Assembly (NCBI RefSeq): GCF_050947875.1
Contig: NC_134568.1
Coordinates: 249,878,767 to 249,942,766 of the forward strand
DNA from: Dermacentor variabilis
Lineage: Eukaryota > Arthropoda > Arachnida > Ixodida > Ixodidae
DNA: 64,000 bases
Direction: 5' to 3'
Both the position numbers and the translations under genes were made by a program. Shown here piece after piece: positions 1 to 33,840 of this stretch. Position 1 is the first letter of the stretch, and each line of letters opens with the position of its first letter. The notes beneath the pieces are model-generated. The model saw only the letters and a list, made by a program, of their open reading frames with translations. It had not been told where the DNA came from and searched no databases.

Positions 1-515
1 AAGGGACACTAAACAGAAACACTAAATCAGGACTGATAGACTATTCTTTAAAAGCTCTATTTTCATTAATATCACATAAGAGGTTGATTACTAAAAGAGA
101 AAATGAAGGCCTAAGTTTTTTTTCTTGAATTTCACGTGAAAACCACATAGCTGGTAAATCAGTGTGACATCGTGGACTGCGAAGTATTTCCTCATATTTG
201 GGCCTCTGTGGCACAGTAAAAGTTACCAAAACTTCCCAAGTTTAAGTTTTGGCTTCCTTAGAATGCAACATCGTCTATCTTTACCAATTAATAATTACAT
301 AGCCTTCAGCAGATGCCGTCAATATTCATGACATAATGATGAGCAGGTGCCAAACTCGAAGGTGACATCACCATCAGTCTTTCACTTTAATGTCTATTCT
401 GGCTTATTGGGCCTTCTCACACAGTAAGTGAGAAGGCCTGATAAGCTCTGATATTGTTAAGGGCAATTCACTAATACAGCTCAGCTTATTTTCTCTTGAG
501 TGTCCAGTTAACATG
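1..515. other. No gene recognised
   Basis: AT-rich sequence left of the candidate exon. Short open frames occur, but none has recognisable motifs or splice-site support. It may be intron or 3' flank of the ACSF3 gene. Confidence 0.5.
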
Positions 516-616
516 TCATGCCAATGCCTCTCCTCCTCCGCTCCTTGGTTTTGTAACAGCTGTCCCCACTGCTGGAAGTTCAGCACCGATACTAACCGCA
601 ATGTCCAAGGGGTATC
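516..616 (-). CDS. Weak candidate ACSF3 terminal exon
   Basis: A pyrimidine-rich stretch and AG at 618-617 precede a short frame that continues exon 6 in the right phase (the split Gly codon is completed). It reads YPLDIAVSIGAELPAVG and stops at 516-518 after 33 residues. The start is loosely like the family's DVAVIGVPD segment, but the conserved WGQ and the C-terminal lysine region are absent. It could be an alternative end, a decayed exon or chance. Confidence 0.2.
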
Positions 617-1363
617 CTGCTAAATGCTATCACATTAAAAGAAAAAATCTGGATCTGGCCTACACCAAACTATGGGTCATGGCGGCCGGACAAAATTAGG
701 CAGATAGCCGTGTGTGCACAGGCCATATTAAGTGGTGTGGCACTTCCCAACAACAGCTGAAAATAAGAAGTATTTGTCCAATGAATTAACCTTAAAATAT
801 GGCATGATCTGTTCAATGACATGCTCTTTACCTAATTAATAATAATCTGTCTGTAAATTGTTGGATCACCAAGAAACAGTGATAAGAACTGGCCACAAGA
901 TGCTTGCCATCATTTATTAACAATGAATTTTGGGGTAGGAAATGATACTAACAACTTTTACCATTACGGCTGCACCATCATCATCAAGCTGCTCTTCACA
1001 TTTCCAACAAGATGTGTGCATTTAAACAGTGTGCCACCTCAGGTCACTTCAAAATCTACTAAATGAAAAGACTCATGAAGCCAAGCAGACATTATAAAGT
1101 TTAGTATATTTTCAATGTTGTGGAAGGCTGAATGAAGGATAGGAGTTACGTGATACCACGAGAAAAAAAAAAAAAAAAAGTGGCAATGCAGAGTGTGAAC
1201 TTCTGTGGTAGTTAGACCTGTAGTAACATAAATAGAGCATAAAGACTGAACCAAGTAAAGAACCTGTGTGACATTCTCACAAAGGATATGCTAATGATGA
1301 CTTCAACATGTGTGACAGAGCCCTAAGGTGGGGATGGTAGGGTAAATCAACAAAAAATAATAA

Positions 1364-1665
1364 TTTCATTAATGAAAAATAATACACACTGTGCGGAGCA
1401 AAACCGTACAGTGGCGAACGCATAAAAGCACCCAAAGCTATTTAGAAATGGCGCCAGAAACCGCTCTTTCTGGTATTTAAAAATGATGGATATGAGGGTT
1501 TGTTTAATGCTGTTTTCCATCAAAAAAAACTTTTTTATTTCATTACTAAAGAGTAATACACACTGTGCAGAGCAAAAGCCTTGCAGTGGCGAGCGCGCAG
1601 GAGTTCTCAAAGCTATTTAAAGAATGGCACCAAAAAACCGTGCCTCGTGGTATTTTAAAGATTAA
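1364..1665. repeat. Direct tandem duplication, period about 174 bp
   Basis: The block AATACACACTGTGC followed by GAGCAAAA begins at 1381 and again at 1555. Each copy goes on with GTGGCGA and CAAAGCTATTTA in the same order. The copies differ by many substitutions and small indels, so this is an old duplication. The unit is not a known family to me. Confidence 0.65.
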
Positions 1666-3694
1666 CATGAAATGTCATTTTTCTCAAAATCATTTATTTA
1701 AAAATTTTCTAACTTTGATGCAATTTTTCTGGAAAGCTATGCTGCCGATTACGCTGAAATTTTCTCAGATTATACTGAAATCCCTTGCAAATAGTCATAA
1801 CCTAAAACTCTGAAAAACTGTTTGAGTTATAATTCTGGAAAAAAAAATTGGAAAGTCTCTCTCACAGTACATGAAAAGTGAGGGCAATATTTTTTTTCTT
1901 GTGAGATGATTGTAGGAACCGAATTTCTTTTAAGTTCAGTTTAAAGCCACTATCACGTGGAATTATTGTGCAAAATTTCACGGTCATACTATTTTTTGTT
2001 TCTGAGAAAAGGTACATTTAATTTTGCACCCCAGCCTAAAATTTGGTTCTCGGGCACAAAAAAACAAACAAAAAAAAGGCTTCAGTGAAAAAAATTACAT
2101 CAAATGCGGCCGATAAGCATTCTTATTCAACATGAAAGATTTCAAAATAAAATATGGAACAGTTGCGGAGATATAAAGCTGAAACCAAAATGACCCATTT
2201 ACCCCCTTAACAATAACAGATAGCCACACAATATCGTCTTCACCTTTGATTTCATCTCTTTTTCAAATCAAGCACTGTCTGACAAAGTCCCATTGATATC
2301 CAAATCTTGCAATGTTTGCCACAGTACACAGTGGCAAAAAATTTATTGAGGCTAACAAAGTGTGCACATCCTTAGAGACGTGGCGGTTTGCCCATATCTC
2401 CAAGTTGGCTCTCTCTCCAAGTTGGTTCGCTTGAATTGTGGTGCCGTAATGCCAGACAATGGATTTCTTTGACCCATGATCCATCTAAGTCTTTTGCCTT
2501 ATGCTGAAACTTGTGAGTTGTTACTGTTCAGTTACCAGTACTACCAGCAATTATGTTCAAGACTATTGCAATAATTGACATGGCCCATCACATGCAGGCA
2601 AGTAAACATGCACAACTTTGCCAACCTTTTATATCTTTGGTTAATGTAAATGCCACTCACAAGAACACTTTCTTACTAGGTTTCCGCTGTTATAGTTGCG
2701 TTAAGCCTGTTGTTTTATATGCTTCTTTCACATACCTCCAATTCGTGCACTGAAGTCCATGCCTTATTCATGCACATGATCACCCACCACAATCCTTCAG
2801 TAATTTGTGCTGGTAGGTCAAACCATTACACAAGTATTGTTTGCCCTTCTACAGAAACATATTTACAACATTCTTTTGCTTGAACTTTCTTTTCCAACAT
2901 ATTGCACTTTCCATAACTCGCCAACAAGCAGAACACTTTCTGGACAAACTGCATTATAAGTGCACTGACACAATTTTTTTAAACTTAGGAACAGGCTGGC
3001 ATGAGTATGATTATCGTCAAGGATTTTATTCCTGAAAAAACGTTTTTAAAAAAGAACCAAATATGAACGGAGACATGATGAGTGCACTGTTTACTTTCCC
3101 TGTTCCTCCTCAACTCCTCTGTTCCTCTCAGCTGAGGTGATGCCAATAGCTGTGCCATGCTCATTGCTCTTTTTTTTTTTTTTTCTTCTCTCCTTATGGC
3201 AAAACTTTGACACTGGCGTCTGCCATAAGCACCTGAGGGTGACAAAGGAGCTGTGCAGGACAGGTGGGATGTGTTAAGCTTCTCAATTTACTAGAAGACC
3301 TGGAAGGGTGTGCATGCATGTGCAAGCTTGTGCTCATGAGTAATTCGTGGCCACAAATGATTGCCTAATTGCTGGCATCTATGGGCCGTCACGAGCCTGC
3401 TGTAGCATCATCACTGATGTTGCATAAGGCAGGGAAAACAAACAAACATAGGGGTTTAAGGGAGCCGCAAGAGAGAGCAAACAATGTAATATTGTATGTT
3501 TCCTACTGCATGCATGCAGAATAACATTTGATTTGCACGTTCACAGCAGTATTGTCTACAAATCGGAAACATTTTCCAACTGTGTGCAAAAAACTTTTAG
3601 TGCCTCTTTAAGGGGTTGCAAGCTTCTAAAAAAGCTTCTAAAAAAAGCTAACCACATATGTGTAGCATATTCCCTGTGCACTCGAATTATTATT

Positions 3695-3771
3695 CTGTTA
3701 TTTTCCATGGTAACATGGAAAATAACAGTAAAAGGCAATATTTTCCATGCCACTGTAACATATTGCCTTTT
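3695..3771. repeat. Two adjacent perfect palindromes
   Basis: A 15-bp stem (3695-3709 with 3714-3728, loop 4) is followed at once by a 12-bp stem (3730-3741 with 3760-3771, spacer 18). Both include or surround the string TTTTCCATG. They could be a foldback transposon remnant or a cruciform-forming site. Confidence 0.7.
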
Positions 3772-3950
3772 GAAGTGCACTGCATCACAACAGATGCACA
3801 GCAAAAGTCAAGGCAGCTGTTAGTGCACACTACGAAGCTCTGCTTTTGAATAAGTACTTAAGGGTGTGAATCTGCTACACCTTGCTACAGTCAATTCACA
3901 AAGAGTTTGGTTCAGCAATAGTCACTTTACAAACAGTTCAGCAATGTTAC

Positions 3951-25861
<21,911 letters not shown>

Positions 25862-27261
25862 ATCGCAAGGTTCCTCAATTATCGTCGCTGCGTGTCACAC
25901 TACATGTATAAAGTGCGCTCTAGCATCTATGAAATGAACGAGTGCATAAAATACTCAGCACAACCGCACAACGCGGCACACTTTTCGTTGAGCCGGCAAA
26001 GAGACTTTCGGGCAGTACAGGTACAGCATGGCACAACGCCATGTCTAACCGTACGGAATATCACCTTCCGCGGGCAGTTTCGTAAACATCCGATCTTGTA
26101 CGAATCGCTACTTAAGATTGATAGCCTCCTGTGTTAAAGCATCAACTATTATCACTCGCTACTACGATGGAGGCTTAACTTTACCACTGACTTATCTCAA
26201 TATACACAGGCACTTTTCTCTGCATCGCCCCCCCCCCCCCCCACCCCGCCTCTGCAGGTAGAACCGAAACTTTCAGTGTGAATTCGGCGTGCTTTGCAGT
26301 TTTTACAATGAAGTGTATTTCATCAAACGATGCTTGCTTGGCGGATAGATGGTAAATTTAGTACAAACCTTACGACAGGCTTCGCAACTGCTCTTCTGTA
26401 GAGTTGCACGTAATACTGTTGGGCTCAAGAAATTTTTTTCAGATTTTCGTTTTTCACATTCTATGTAACGTTGCGCCCTCACATATGTTTGCTAAATTAT
26501 CAACATACACCACTGATGGAAGTGCACAGTGGTTTCCTAAATCCCCGAAGCACAGACTACTCGGTAGTAAAAAAGTTTTATTAACACGGACCTCGATGGA
26601 ATGTGACCAAGCTTTCATGATATTGTACTTTTGCTATGACTTCATTACAGAGTGATAAAAGAAAAAGCCCATCGTCAACATTTGTTCAACCAAAAATGAG
26701 TAGGCAGTAACGAAACTAAGACAACTTGCTGACTAGTAAGCTCTAACAGCCCATTTTCTCACAAAATGAAGTATTTGACCACAAATGCAATATCCACGAG
26801 TAAAGGTTGTTCAGAAAACAAGTCAAAACAAGACATTACATAACAGGCTACAAATTGGTTACAGGTAGCTGAGTTGACAAGGTTCTTCAGCACTGTTAAA
26901 ACAACAAAAATCTTTGATTCAAGGAGATCTACGTCATTGCAGTATAATTCTATAGGAAAGTACATGCACCAGGACACAAAACAACTCGGTGAACAGCAAT
27001 TTAGTAAACAATGCAAATTTTTGTCTATCAATGCATCCACTTTAACTGGTTGCCATGCCTCTTTCCTGCCATTAGCAACACTTCCATGGAACCCATATGT
27101 TAAGATGCACATGCATTACAGTTGTGAAAGCAATTAGCACAACAAATAAAAATGGTCTTTTTTTACCTGGAGCAGGCCACAGTGAAAATACCACATGAAG
27201 GGAGGAAGAGAGAGAGTTTTTAAAAATGGATTCCACAAATTCAGCATTACTGAGCACTTGC
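25862..27261. other. Spacer between ACSF3 start and DIPK1-like 3' end
   Basis: Should include the ACSF3 promoter just right of 25861, where GC content is somewhat raised, but no TATA or other core element could be assigned. A C-run lies at 26228-26242. No coding sequence recognised. Confidence 0.4.
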
Positions 27262-27482
27262 CACAGCAGCAAAGTGACTATGGCATTCAGCTGCTGAGCA
27301 CAACGTTGGAGGTTCGATCCTTCGCTGAATCTTGATGGGTGTGCAATGTGAAAACATTTGTAAACGAAGTGTTGGGTGCAGAATAAAGAGTGCCAGGAGG
27401 GCAAAATTATTCCGCAGCTGCTCACTATGGTGTCCCTCATAGCCAAGTAATGGTTCTGAGACGTCATGCCCGTCTGCAATCA
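27262..27482 (+). mobile_element. Ruka-like SINE, old diverged copy
   Basis: Begins with a tRNA-like head (GACTATGGCATTCAGCTGCT, B-box-like GGTTCGATCC), then GATGGGTGTGCAATGTGAAAA in place of the usual GATGGGGGCGAAATGCGAAAA, AAATTATTCCG, and CTATGGTGTCCCTCATAGCC. The order of blocks matches the better-preserved SINE copies, but identity is clearly lower. Confidence 0.6.
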
Positions 27483-27593
27483 TTATAAAGTACGGCTAAG
27501 TAAACCTTCACAATAAAATGAAGTTCACCGAGTTGACCACACTGCTTCATTCTGTGTTAAGCCAACTTGAGCAATTCACACCTTATGAAGCAC

Positions 27594-27797
27594 TCAGAGC
27601 ACCAAAACAGAATGTAGTAGCTCCACAAATTTTTCTTTGATCACTCTACTACGGTTTCTTGGCAGCGGTGTTCTAGAAGTTCCACCACATTCATTTAACA
27701 ACGCATATAGTTCTGCAGCAATGCCTGAGGGTGGGCTTCTAAGGAGGCCTGTATACCGACCGAAGAGATTTCCCAAAAAGATGTTCTTGCAAATTCG
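27594..27797 (-). CDS. DIPK1-like exon 3 (C terminus)
   Basis: Sixty-seven codons and a TGA stop, after a TTCTTTGCAG acceptor. It reads RICKNIFLGNLFGRYTG and ends ELLHSVLVL. Phase 0 joins exon 2 without a break, and the size fits the C-terminal helical tail of the family. Confidence 0.8.
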   Translation of the reverse strand, partial: RICKNIFLGNLFGRYTGLLRSPPSGIAAELYALLNECGGTSRTPLPRNRSRVIKEKFVELLHSVLVL

Positions 27798-29183
27798 CTG
27801 CAAAGAAGAATTGAATACATGGTAAAAAACCACATATATGCAAGAGGCCACAAAAAAAAAAAAAATGCAGGCAGACCATACAATTGATTGAAAATATACC
27901 AAGCATGAATTTACAACATTTTTTGCCTTCAAATCATAAAATCTATATGGTGTACGGGCGCAGGCAAGTTATGGCATTGTGTCCTTAACCAAAGCCAATT
28001 GATTCATCTATAATTAAGTGTTAACATGACACAAACAGCCACATGCATGCCTTGCACAATAAGCCATCCACCACTCAACTATAGCAGTGCCATGTTTTCG
28101 TGCGGTGTCAACTAACAAATCTCAATAAATAAATAAATACATGATATTAAATACATATTCACCTGCAGGTTGTTATTGAGCACAGCAGGGTCACACTGGC
28201 CCTGTGCATTACAGCGACCAGCACAATCGAAGAAATCACAGTCTCTGTCAACTTCACAGTGTCCTGAACTGGCAATGTTTGCTTGCACGGTCGAATGCAG
28301 TCCGAAAGCATCTAAGTCGAGCATCTTAACGAGACCTTTCGCGTCGACACCAAAATGGCTGGACTTCATATCGCACTGATGAATTTCTTCTCCCATCGCG
28401 TTCTCCAGCACATCCACGGTCTTCAATATACGTAGCGCTATCATGGCACGATCCTTAAAGCCGAAACCAGAGATATCACTACGCTCCGGTGACAAACGCG
28501 TTTCCAACGATGACAAGAACTCCACAGCATACGCATGACCACATGTTCCAAATATTTTTGGGACCACACCAAGGCCCTGAAGCGCCAAATTAAACAGGTA
28601 TTCTGTTTGCTGGAGCAGCGCGTACACACTGTTCATTTCAGCAATGCTAAATTGTTTGCCGTAGAATGACTCGACCCACGTGAAGTTGCGCCTAAAAATA
28701 TAGTTGATTTGCGCGTTTACCATACGGATGAAAGTGTCATTGTCTGGATAGTGACTGTTCCTGCTTCCATCCTTCCAGTAGACAGGTTCCAAAGCTGTAA
28801 TCAGCCGTTTCTTCGCTTTTACAACAATAGGCTCGAAGTTCCATAGTGCAGTGAAGACAATGTCTTTGCCGATGTGCCGAGTCTGACACTGGATCTTCGA
28901 TATCTCTCCCGAACAGAACTGGGCGCAAAGGTTGCCGGTTATTTTCCCTTTTCTGTAAGCATCGCACTGGAAAAGAAAAAGCAATAAGTTGGCTTACGTT
29001 TAAAAGTATGTCACATTGTGTACTTACGATATTGTCCAAGAAAGCTTCTATATCGGAGTTTGCGCATCCCGGAAAAGACAGCTGAACTAGAAAAATAAGC
29101 ACTCCGACAAATATCAAGACGCCAAGTATTTTCGCAGTTTTTGTCGATCGCCGTGGTCTAAATATATACTGCAATGCCTTCAT
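27594..29183 (-). CDS. Divergent protein kinase domain 1 (DIPK1/FAM69)-like gene, complete
   Basis: Three exons on the minus strand, 29183-29028, 28966-28163 and 27797-27594, give 387 residues; both introns are phase 0 with GT/AG ends. DIPK1 proteins are type II membrane proteins of the ER/secretory pathway with an extremely divergent kinase fold; their activity is not established. A short basic cytosolic tail (FRPRRSTK) precedes one membrane segment at about residues 18-38, followed by a Cys-rich lumenal region (CDAYRKGKITGNLCAQFC). Kinase-like landmarks are VVKAKK, CDMKSSHFG in place of the catalytic loop and KMLDLDAF in place of DFG. A cysteine cluster (HCEVDRDCDFFDCAGRC) follows, as in DIPK1A/B/C. 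Vertebrate members are about 420-430 residues. The paralogue (A, B or C) cannot be assigned. Confidence 0.87.
28163..28966 (-). CDS. DIPK1-like exon 2 (kinase-like core)
   Basis: 268 codons from a TTTCCAG acceptor (first residue Cys of CDAYRKG) to a CTGCAG/GTGAAT donor. It carries almost the entire kinase-like fold and the cysteine cluster ending QCDPAVLNNNLQ. Confidence 0.87.
29028..29183 (-). CDS. DIPK1-like exon 1 (signal anchor)
   Basis: Encodes 52 residues from the ATG at 29183 to DNI, then a GTAAGT donor. It holds the basic tail and the single hydrophobic span KILGVLIFVGVLIFLVQLSF. An upstream ATG at 29194 is out of frame. Confidence 0.83.
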
Positions 29184-29837
29184 GAACAAAGCATGTTAGC
29201 GTGTAATTCGTCAGAACACGATAGAGTGTACTCTCATAGAATAAAGAACCAACTGTACTCTTTTGGCATAGCGGATTACCGTGCACAACGCGGAGAAAAT
29301 CACCATAAATCGCCACTGCCGCCACCATCTGGAAACGAAGAACAATCACAAAAGTACGAAAATCCCACACGTTGATGATGATAGTTCCTTCCAGTGCCCT
29401 CGCTCGCTTCGGTCGGACGGCTAGCCAAAGTTAGCAGCTACAGCTCTGAGGCGCCAAGCTCGAACTTGCAACAACGTTTGTTTGACGTTCTAAAAGGCTC
29501 CGCTCTCCCAGGCATAAGAACCGGTGCTTGTAAGGATAACTGAAATGATACAACCATTAAAAGAAAAGGTGGTGAGACGAGCAGTAACGCGGATGAAGTT
29601 TCATTTGAATAAAAGTACTATTATTTCGTTTACTCGTTCTTCGCTACGATCGATCACTTTCTATCCCCGTGGCAATAGATCTAGATGCGTGGCAATATTC
29701 ATGAAGAAGAGGATGTTCTTGATCGTGCACGCTGTAGTGCGCAATTTTGATGCACGCGGTTGCTTCTTTTAAAGCGAATAGCTTTCCTTGGCTCTTTCGC
29801 CCTTCTTCGTGGTCGCCAGCCGGAATTTTCCCGCTCA
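29184..29837. other. Upstream flank of the DIPK1-like gene
   Basis: Likely contains the DIPK1-like promoter and 5' untranslated region. No core promoter element, repeat or other gene could be assigned with confidence. Confidence 0.4.
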
Positions 29838-31835
29838 GGGGCCGAATCTTATAACGGTTCGGAAATGCTTCGCCGCTTACGTCATTAGATGTGCCACTCC
29901 CAAGCCAATGCCTCCTTTACTAGATGCCTGCCGCGTCGCTAGTCTTCCTATTGGAGCGGAGGTTCCCGTAGTTCAGGGTAGTCGCGGAGAGACGACGCTC
30001 GCAGCCGACCCACTTTCTGTTGCGGAGGAAGTGACGATTACTAGGCTGGCGCGCGCTCGACCAATGGCTTGACCAGAGACTGTGGGTCCTGTGCCTCCGG
30101 GATCGCATCAGACGCCGCTAAAATCTCGGAGGCATGGCTACGTGATTTAGGTTTGCAGCGGCCACCGCAGCTAGCGCTCGCAGCCGACCCGGGTTAACCC
30201 GGGTGGGGAAGAGTAAAGAGGAAAGGGGCAGGAACCAGCTTCTCGGCTCACGCGGCAGGCATCTAGTAAAGGAGGCATTGCCCAAGCCGCCGGTGGAAGA
30301 ATGGGAGTACGCGACCAATAGATGAGAGGGTGCCACCTCTGAAGTGTACGTCGTTATATGACGAGCTAATCGAGGAATCGCAGAATGCTTCTGCTAGCGA
30401 AATGAATGTAAAATATAAATTAAATATTATACGCCAAGTTTTGAAGTATAAACTTGTGGTGTCGGGCGTTTACGCAATGCAGAAGTAATTTATTAATGTC
30501 ATTCTTTTTCATTCTCAGCCCACAGGCGGTATCGTAAGCGTAAATGAGTTGGCCACGGAGTTGGCAGAGCGCAGGGCTATGTCGTCTGCTACCAGGAGCT
30601 CGCACGATGCACGCAACAGGAACGCACTACCAGCACTTCTCAAGTAGCTAACACGACAAAACCGTGAACTGGTTCTTAGGGACACCTTTACTAGCCGACT
30701 TTATCAATTTTCCTTCTTTTCTCGCCCTTCGTCATCGGCTCGGACATGACTCGCTCGCCGCCGCGCTGCCGCTATCCCTGCGATCTGCCCCACGGTGCGT
30801 CGCGTGATAGAAGCAGTGGAACTTGAATCGAACATTACGGTATACAGGCCCTGCGTTGCCTGCGCGAAGTCAAATCGAAGAGTGTGGTGCTGACGGTGCG
30901 CGCTGTGCCGTGAAATTGAGAAACAAAGTATGGCACTCCCGAACTAGAGAAAAAAGGGCAGCCAAATAAGAGAGCTCCACAATACCTTCCCGTCCTGACT
31001 GTATAGTTTTATCAGCCGAACGAAGGAAGCGCTGAACCAGCCTAGGTTGAACCCTTCTGAATGCTGAACGGCGATCTGCGAGCTATTTGCACTGGCGATA
31101 GCACTGGGAATTCGATCTCACCATGCAAATATCTCCTTGGCATTGACTTTGAAGCTGAAGTCACGGCAAAGCTGACCCAGCCCTTCAACCGGCCAATACA
31201 GTAATTGCGAGAGCAACTTTGTGGACAATGCCGGTAGCAGAGATCTAGGCAATTCCGATTAATGCTTCGCGTCCGACTGAGCTCTGGGAGCTGCAGGCCG
31301 GTGCCGATGAACCGCAGCGCGCAATATCCCTTCCTCTGCGTGGAATGGCCACTCGTACGCTTGCACCCGAGCCTCCTCCATTTGATAGCGTAGCCTGCAA
31401 AAGGTCTACTTAGAAAGCCAGAAAGGGCGGTGCAACTCATTATCCGTCACTTCTTCGAAAGCGTATCGCATTTCCAGCCGTGGTCGACACCGAAAGAGCA
31501 ACGCCAAGCAGACGACGAAGGCAAGCAATAGCCTCCGAAGCAACCAACGCACGCGCGCGCGACGCCCGCACGTCTCCGGGGACGCGCGACCGGCGCGCGC
31601 GGCCAGGGTCACAAGCCAACAGCCAAGCCACAGCAACGGAACCCAAAGCGGACTACCCCATCTCCGGTTCCTACGACCGGTTCGCTTTGAAGATGATTGA
31701 CAGATGCGTGACGTATTCGAAAATTGCGATACTGCCCCGCTGCCTCTGACGACCTGTGACGTAATCAAAATTTTGGCCAATCAGGTGAGGCCAAAGGAAC
31801 GGTTCCCCAACCGAACCGTTATATGATTCGGCCCC
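29838..31835. mobile_element. Candidate 2-kb DNA transposon with 25-bp terminal inverted repeats
   Basis: 29838-29862 and 31811-31835 are inverted copies differing at one of 25 positions; both begin GGGGCCGAATC and end TATAACGGTTCGG. A TTACGTCA string follows inside each end at a similar distance. The interior (GC-rich near 31.5 kb) has no recognisable transposase, so it would be non-autonomous. No clear target duplication was found at the edges. Superfamily unknown. Confidence 0.5.
29906..30280. repeat. 31-bp perfect inverted repeat, 313-bp spacer
   Basis: 29906-29936 and 30250-30280 are exact reverse complements (core CTTTACTAGATGCCTGCCGC). It lies inside the larger TIR-bounded region and may mark a smaller nested element. 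The spacer includes GACCCGGGTTAACCCGGGT, itself nearly palindromic. Confidence 0.75.
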
Positions 31836-32559
31836 AGGGCACATGCTTTCGCGCCACTATAGGGCGCGTTCGTCGCCGGGCGTCAACTAGCACTTTGAGA
31901 CGCATGTGCTACCGGGCAAGAGTTTATGGCCTCTGAAGCAACACACACAGCGGCCATGGTTTAGATGCTATGGCAAGTTGTCGCGTTTCTGTGTCGCGAC
32001 TGTGTCGCAGTTCGCAGTTGTCACAGAGTGTGTCGCGTTTCTCCGTGCAGGGGGAATAGATGACAATATTGTGGAGCCAAGTACAAATCGCCTGGGAAGG
32101 CCGGATATGCACAGAATTAGTGGAAATTCACCGAGGGCTGAAGTAAGGATGCCCTCTGTCTTCATTGTTGTTAACTCTATGTTAAGTAAATAGAAGGACG
32201 ACTGGAAAATAGTGAACTATAGGCTTTGATTTATCTTCCACCCTTACGGGCAGAAGGTGCAACAGAGAGCCCGGAGCTGATGTATGCGGACGTGCTACTA
32301 GTGGACAATGCAGGGCATTTACAGATTTACTAATACGTGTGACAATGAGGAATTATGATCTTTAATGAAAATATTAATAATGACGTCGTATCAATTCAAC
32401 AGCAAGTCATAACGACAGACAAGCAATATATAATATGCATGCCTAGGTGTATACATAAACGAAGGAAATACCTATATACTCAAACAAACATAAATATAGT
32501 CTGAGAATGAAGGAGAAGCGTAATGCATACGCGTAGGCCCTGGATGCACGTTTACAATT

Positions 32560-33435
32560 GCTAGTAGGTACAGTGGGGCGTAGCGTTCCTCACGACGCTC
32601 GACGTTTCTGCGCAGGCGCGAGTAAGAGCGGGTGCGAGAGAGAAAATCTGGGGGCCTTTGCTCCTTGAATATGTGATTCTGCCTAGGCACTACGGAGGCG
32701 GTTTCTTAGCGCATGTTGTATGCGTTTGTTCCCTAGACATGCCGGCATTGCGGAGTGCGGTCGAGTTTGTCCCGCCGCTGGTTGCCCGCGCGGTGAAACA
32801 GTGGGCACGGACGCCCCATTTGGTGATCGCTGTGTCTGAAGGGGCAGGTTCTGACTGGTGTTTTATAAGTCGCGGATCGCTTTCTTAGTCACGACGATAG
32901 ATTGAATTCTTTACAAGCACTGCTTCAGGAGGGCACATGTAACCGGCAAACGGAGGCCTCAGGAGAGCGCCTGAGGTTGTAATAAAGCAGGCGGCGCAGG
33001 ATCTCCGGGGCACCCAAGGGGTAGCGGAGGGATCAAAGCTGGAAGCAGCCCCAACCCACGGATCAGTCCGGGTTCTAGCTTTGGTGTCCCCGTTGCCGCT
33101 TTGGTGACCTGGAGGCGCCGCCAATAATACGAAATAATGACACGGTGTTTCAATTAGTAAAAAAAAACACGTTTGAATATATATAATATACGTCCAGCCG
33201 CCAACTTGCGACGCTAAGTTCTGCGCTACCGCGCCCCAGGACTTCTGCCGGCACGCCTAGGGACAAACGCGTACAACACGCGCTAAGAAACTCCTCCGTA
33301 GTGCCAAGCAGAGTAATATATTCAAGGAGCAGAACTCCCCGCACTTCCTCTCTCGCACCCGCTCTTACTCACGCATGCGCGCGAACGTCCGGCGTCTCCG
33401 CAAGTGCCACGCCCCGCTTACCTGGATGGCTTCCG
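32560..33435. repeat. Long imperfect inverted repeat (arms about 190 bp)
   Basis: Left arm 32560-32750 and right arm 33245-33435 share in inverted orientation AGTAAGAGCGGGTGCGAGAG, GCTCCTTGAATAT, GCACTACGGAGG, TTTCTTAGCGC and CGCGTTTGT/CCCTAG blocks. The spacer of about 500 bp has a CCTCAGG...CCTGAGG hairpin near 32966-32985 and no coding sequence. It looks like a foldback-type non-autonomous DNA element. Family not recognised. Confidence 0.65.
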
Positions 33436-33840
33436 GTTTTGCTCACTGACGTTTTAGAAAAAGATTATTTCAACAAAATATGATACGAACACTGAGTCAC
33501 AATGACGGCCCAGCCCAATTCCACCAGGACGAACGTATGCAAAGTACGAAGCATTGTATACATGACACGTTTTGAAAGAATTGTCCAAGTCCGCACTCAC
33601 TAACATATAACCACAGAGACCCGTGGAAACGCCCAGTTACACATAAATTGTCTCATTATAAAAAAAATATGTTCAATATATACAGCGTACACAATGGTTA
33701 TGTACAATGATGATGTGACTTTACGTAATTTTGTAGTGAGCCCGCTAAATCTAGCGAGTAAGAAAGGCAACGGCGGCGATACCGAGTAGCAGGAGTGCTT
33801 TAAAATCTAAGCCCGCAGATTTTCAACACTTTTCCTCTGT

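Larger units (their letters stand above)
617..3950. other. Non-coding stretch left of ACSF3 exon 6
   Basis: Probable ACSF3 intron. It holds a diverged direct duplication at about 1364-1665, homopolymer runs (A at 1164, T at 3171) and two perfect palindromes at 3695-3771. No other coding or mobile sequence was recognised. Confidence 0.5.

Noticed and set aside
26227..26242. C-run at 26.2 kb as an end of a hAT-like MITE
   Set aside because: No CAGTGGCGTAGC end or 8-bp duplication is found next to it.
31480..31749. Arg/Ala-rich open frames on both strands
   Set aside because: They follow from local high GC content (CGCG runs); no motif, splice support or conservation could be seen.
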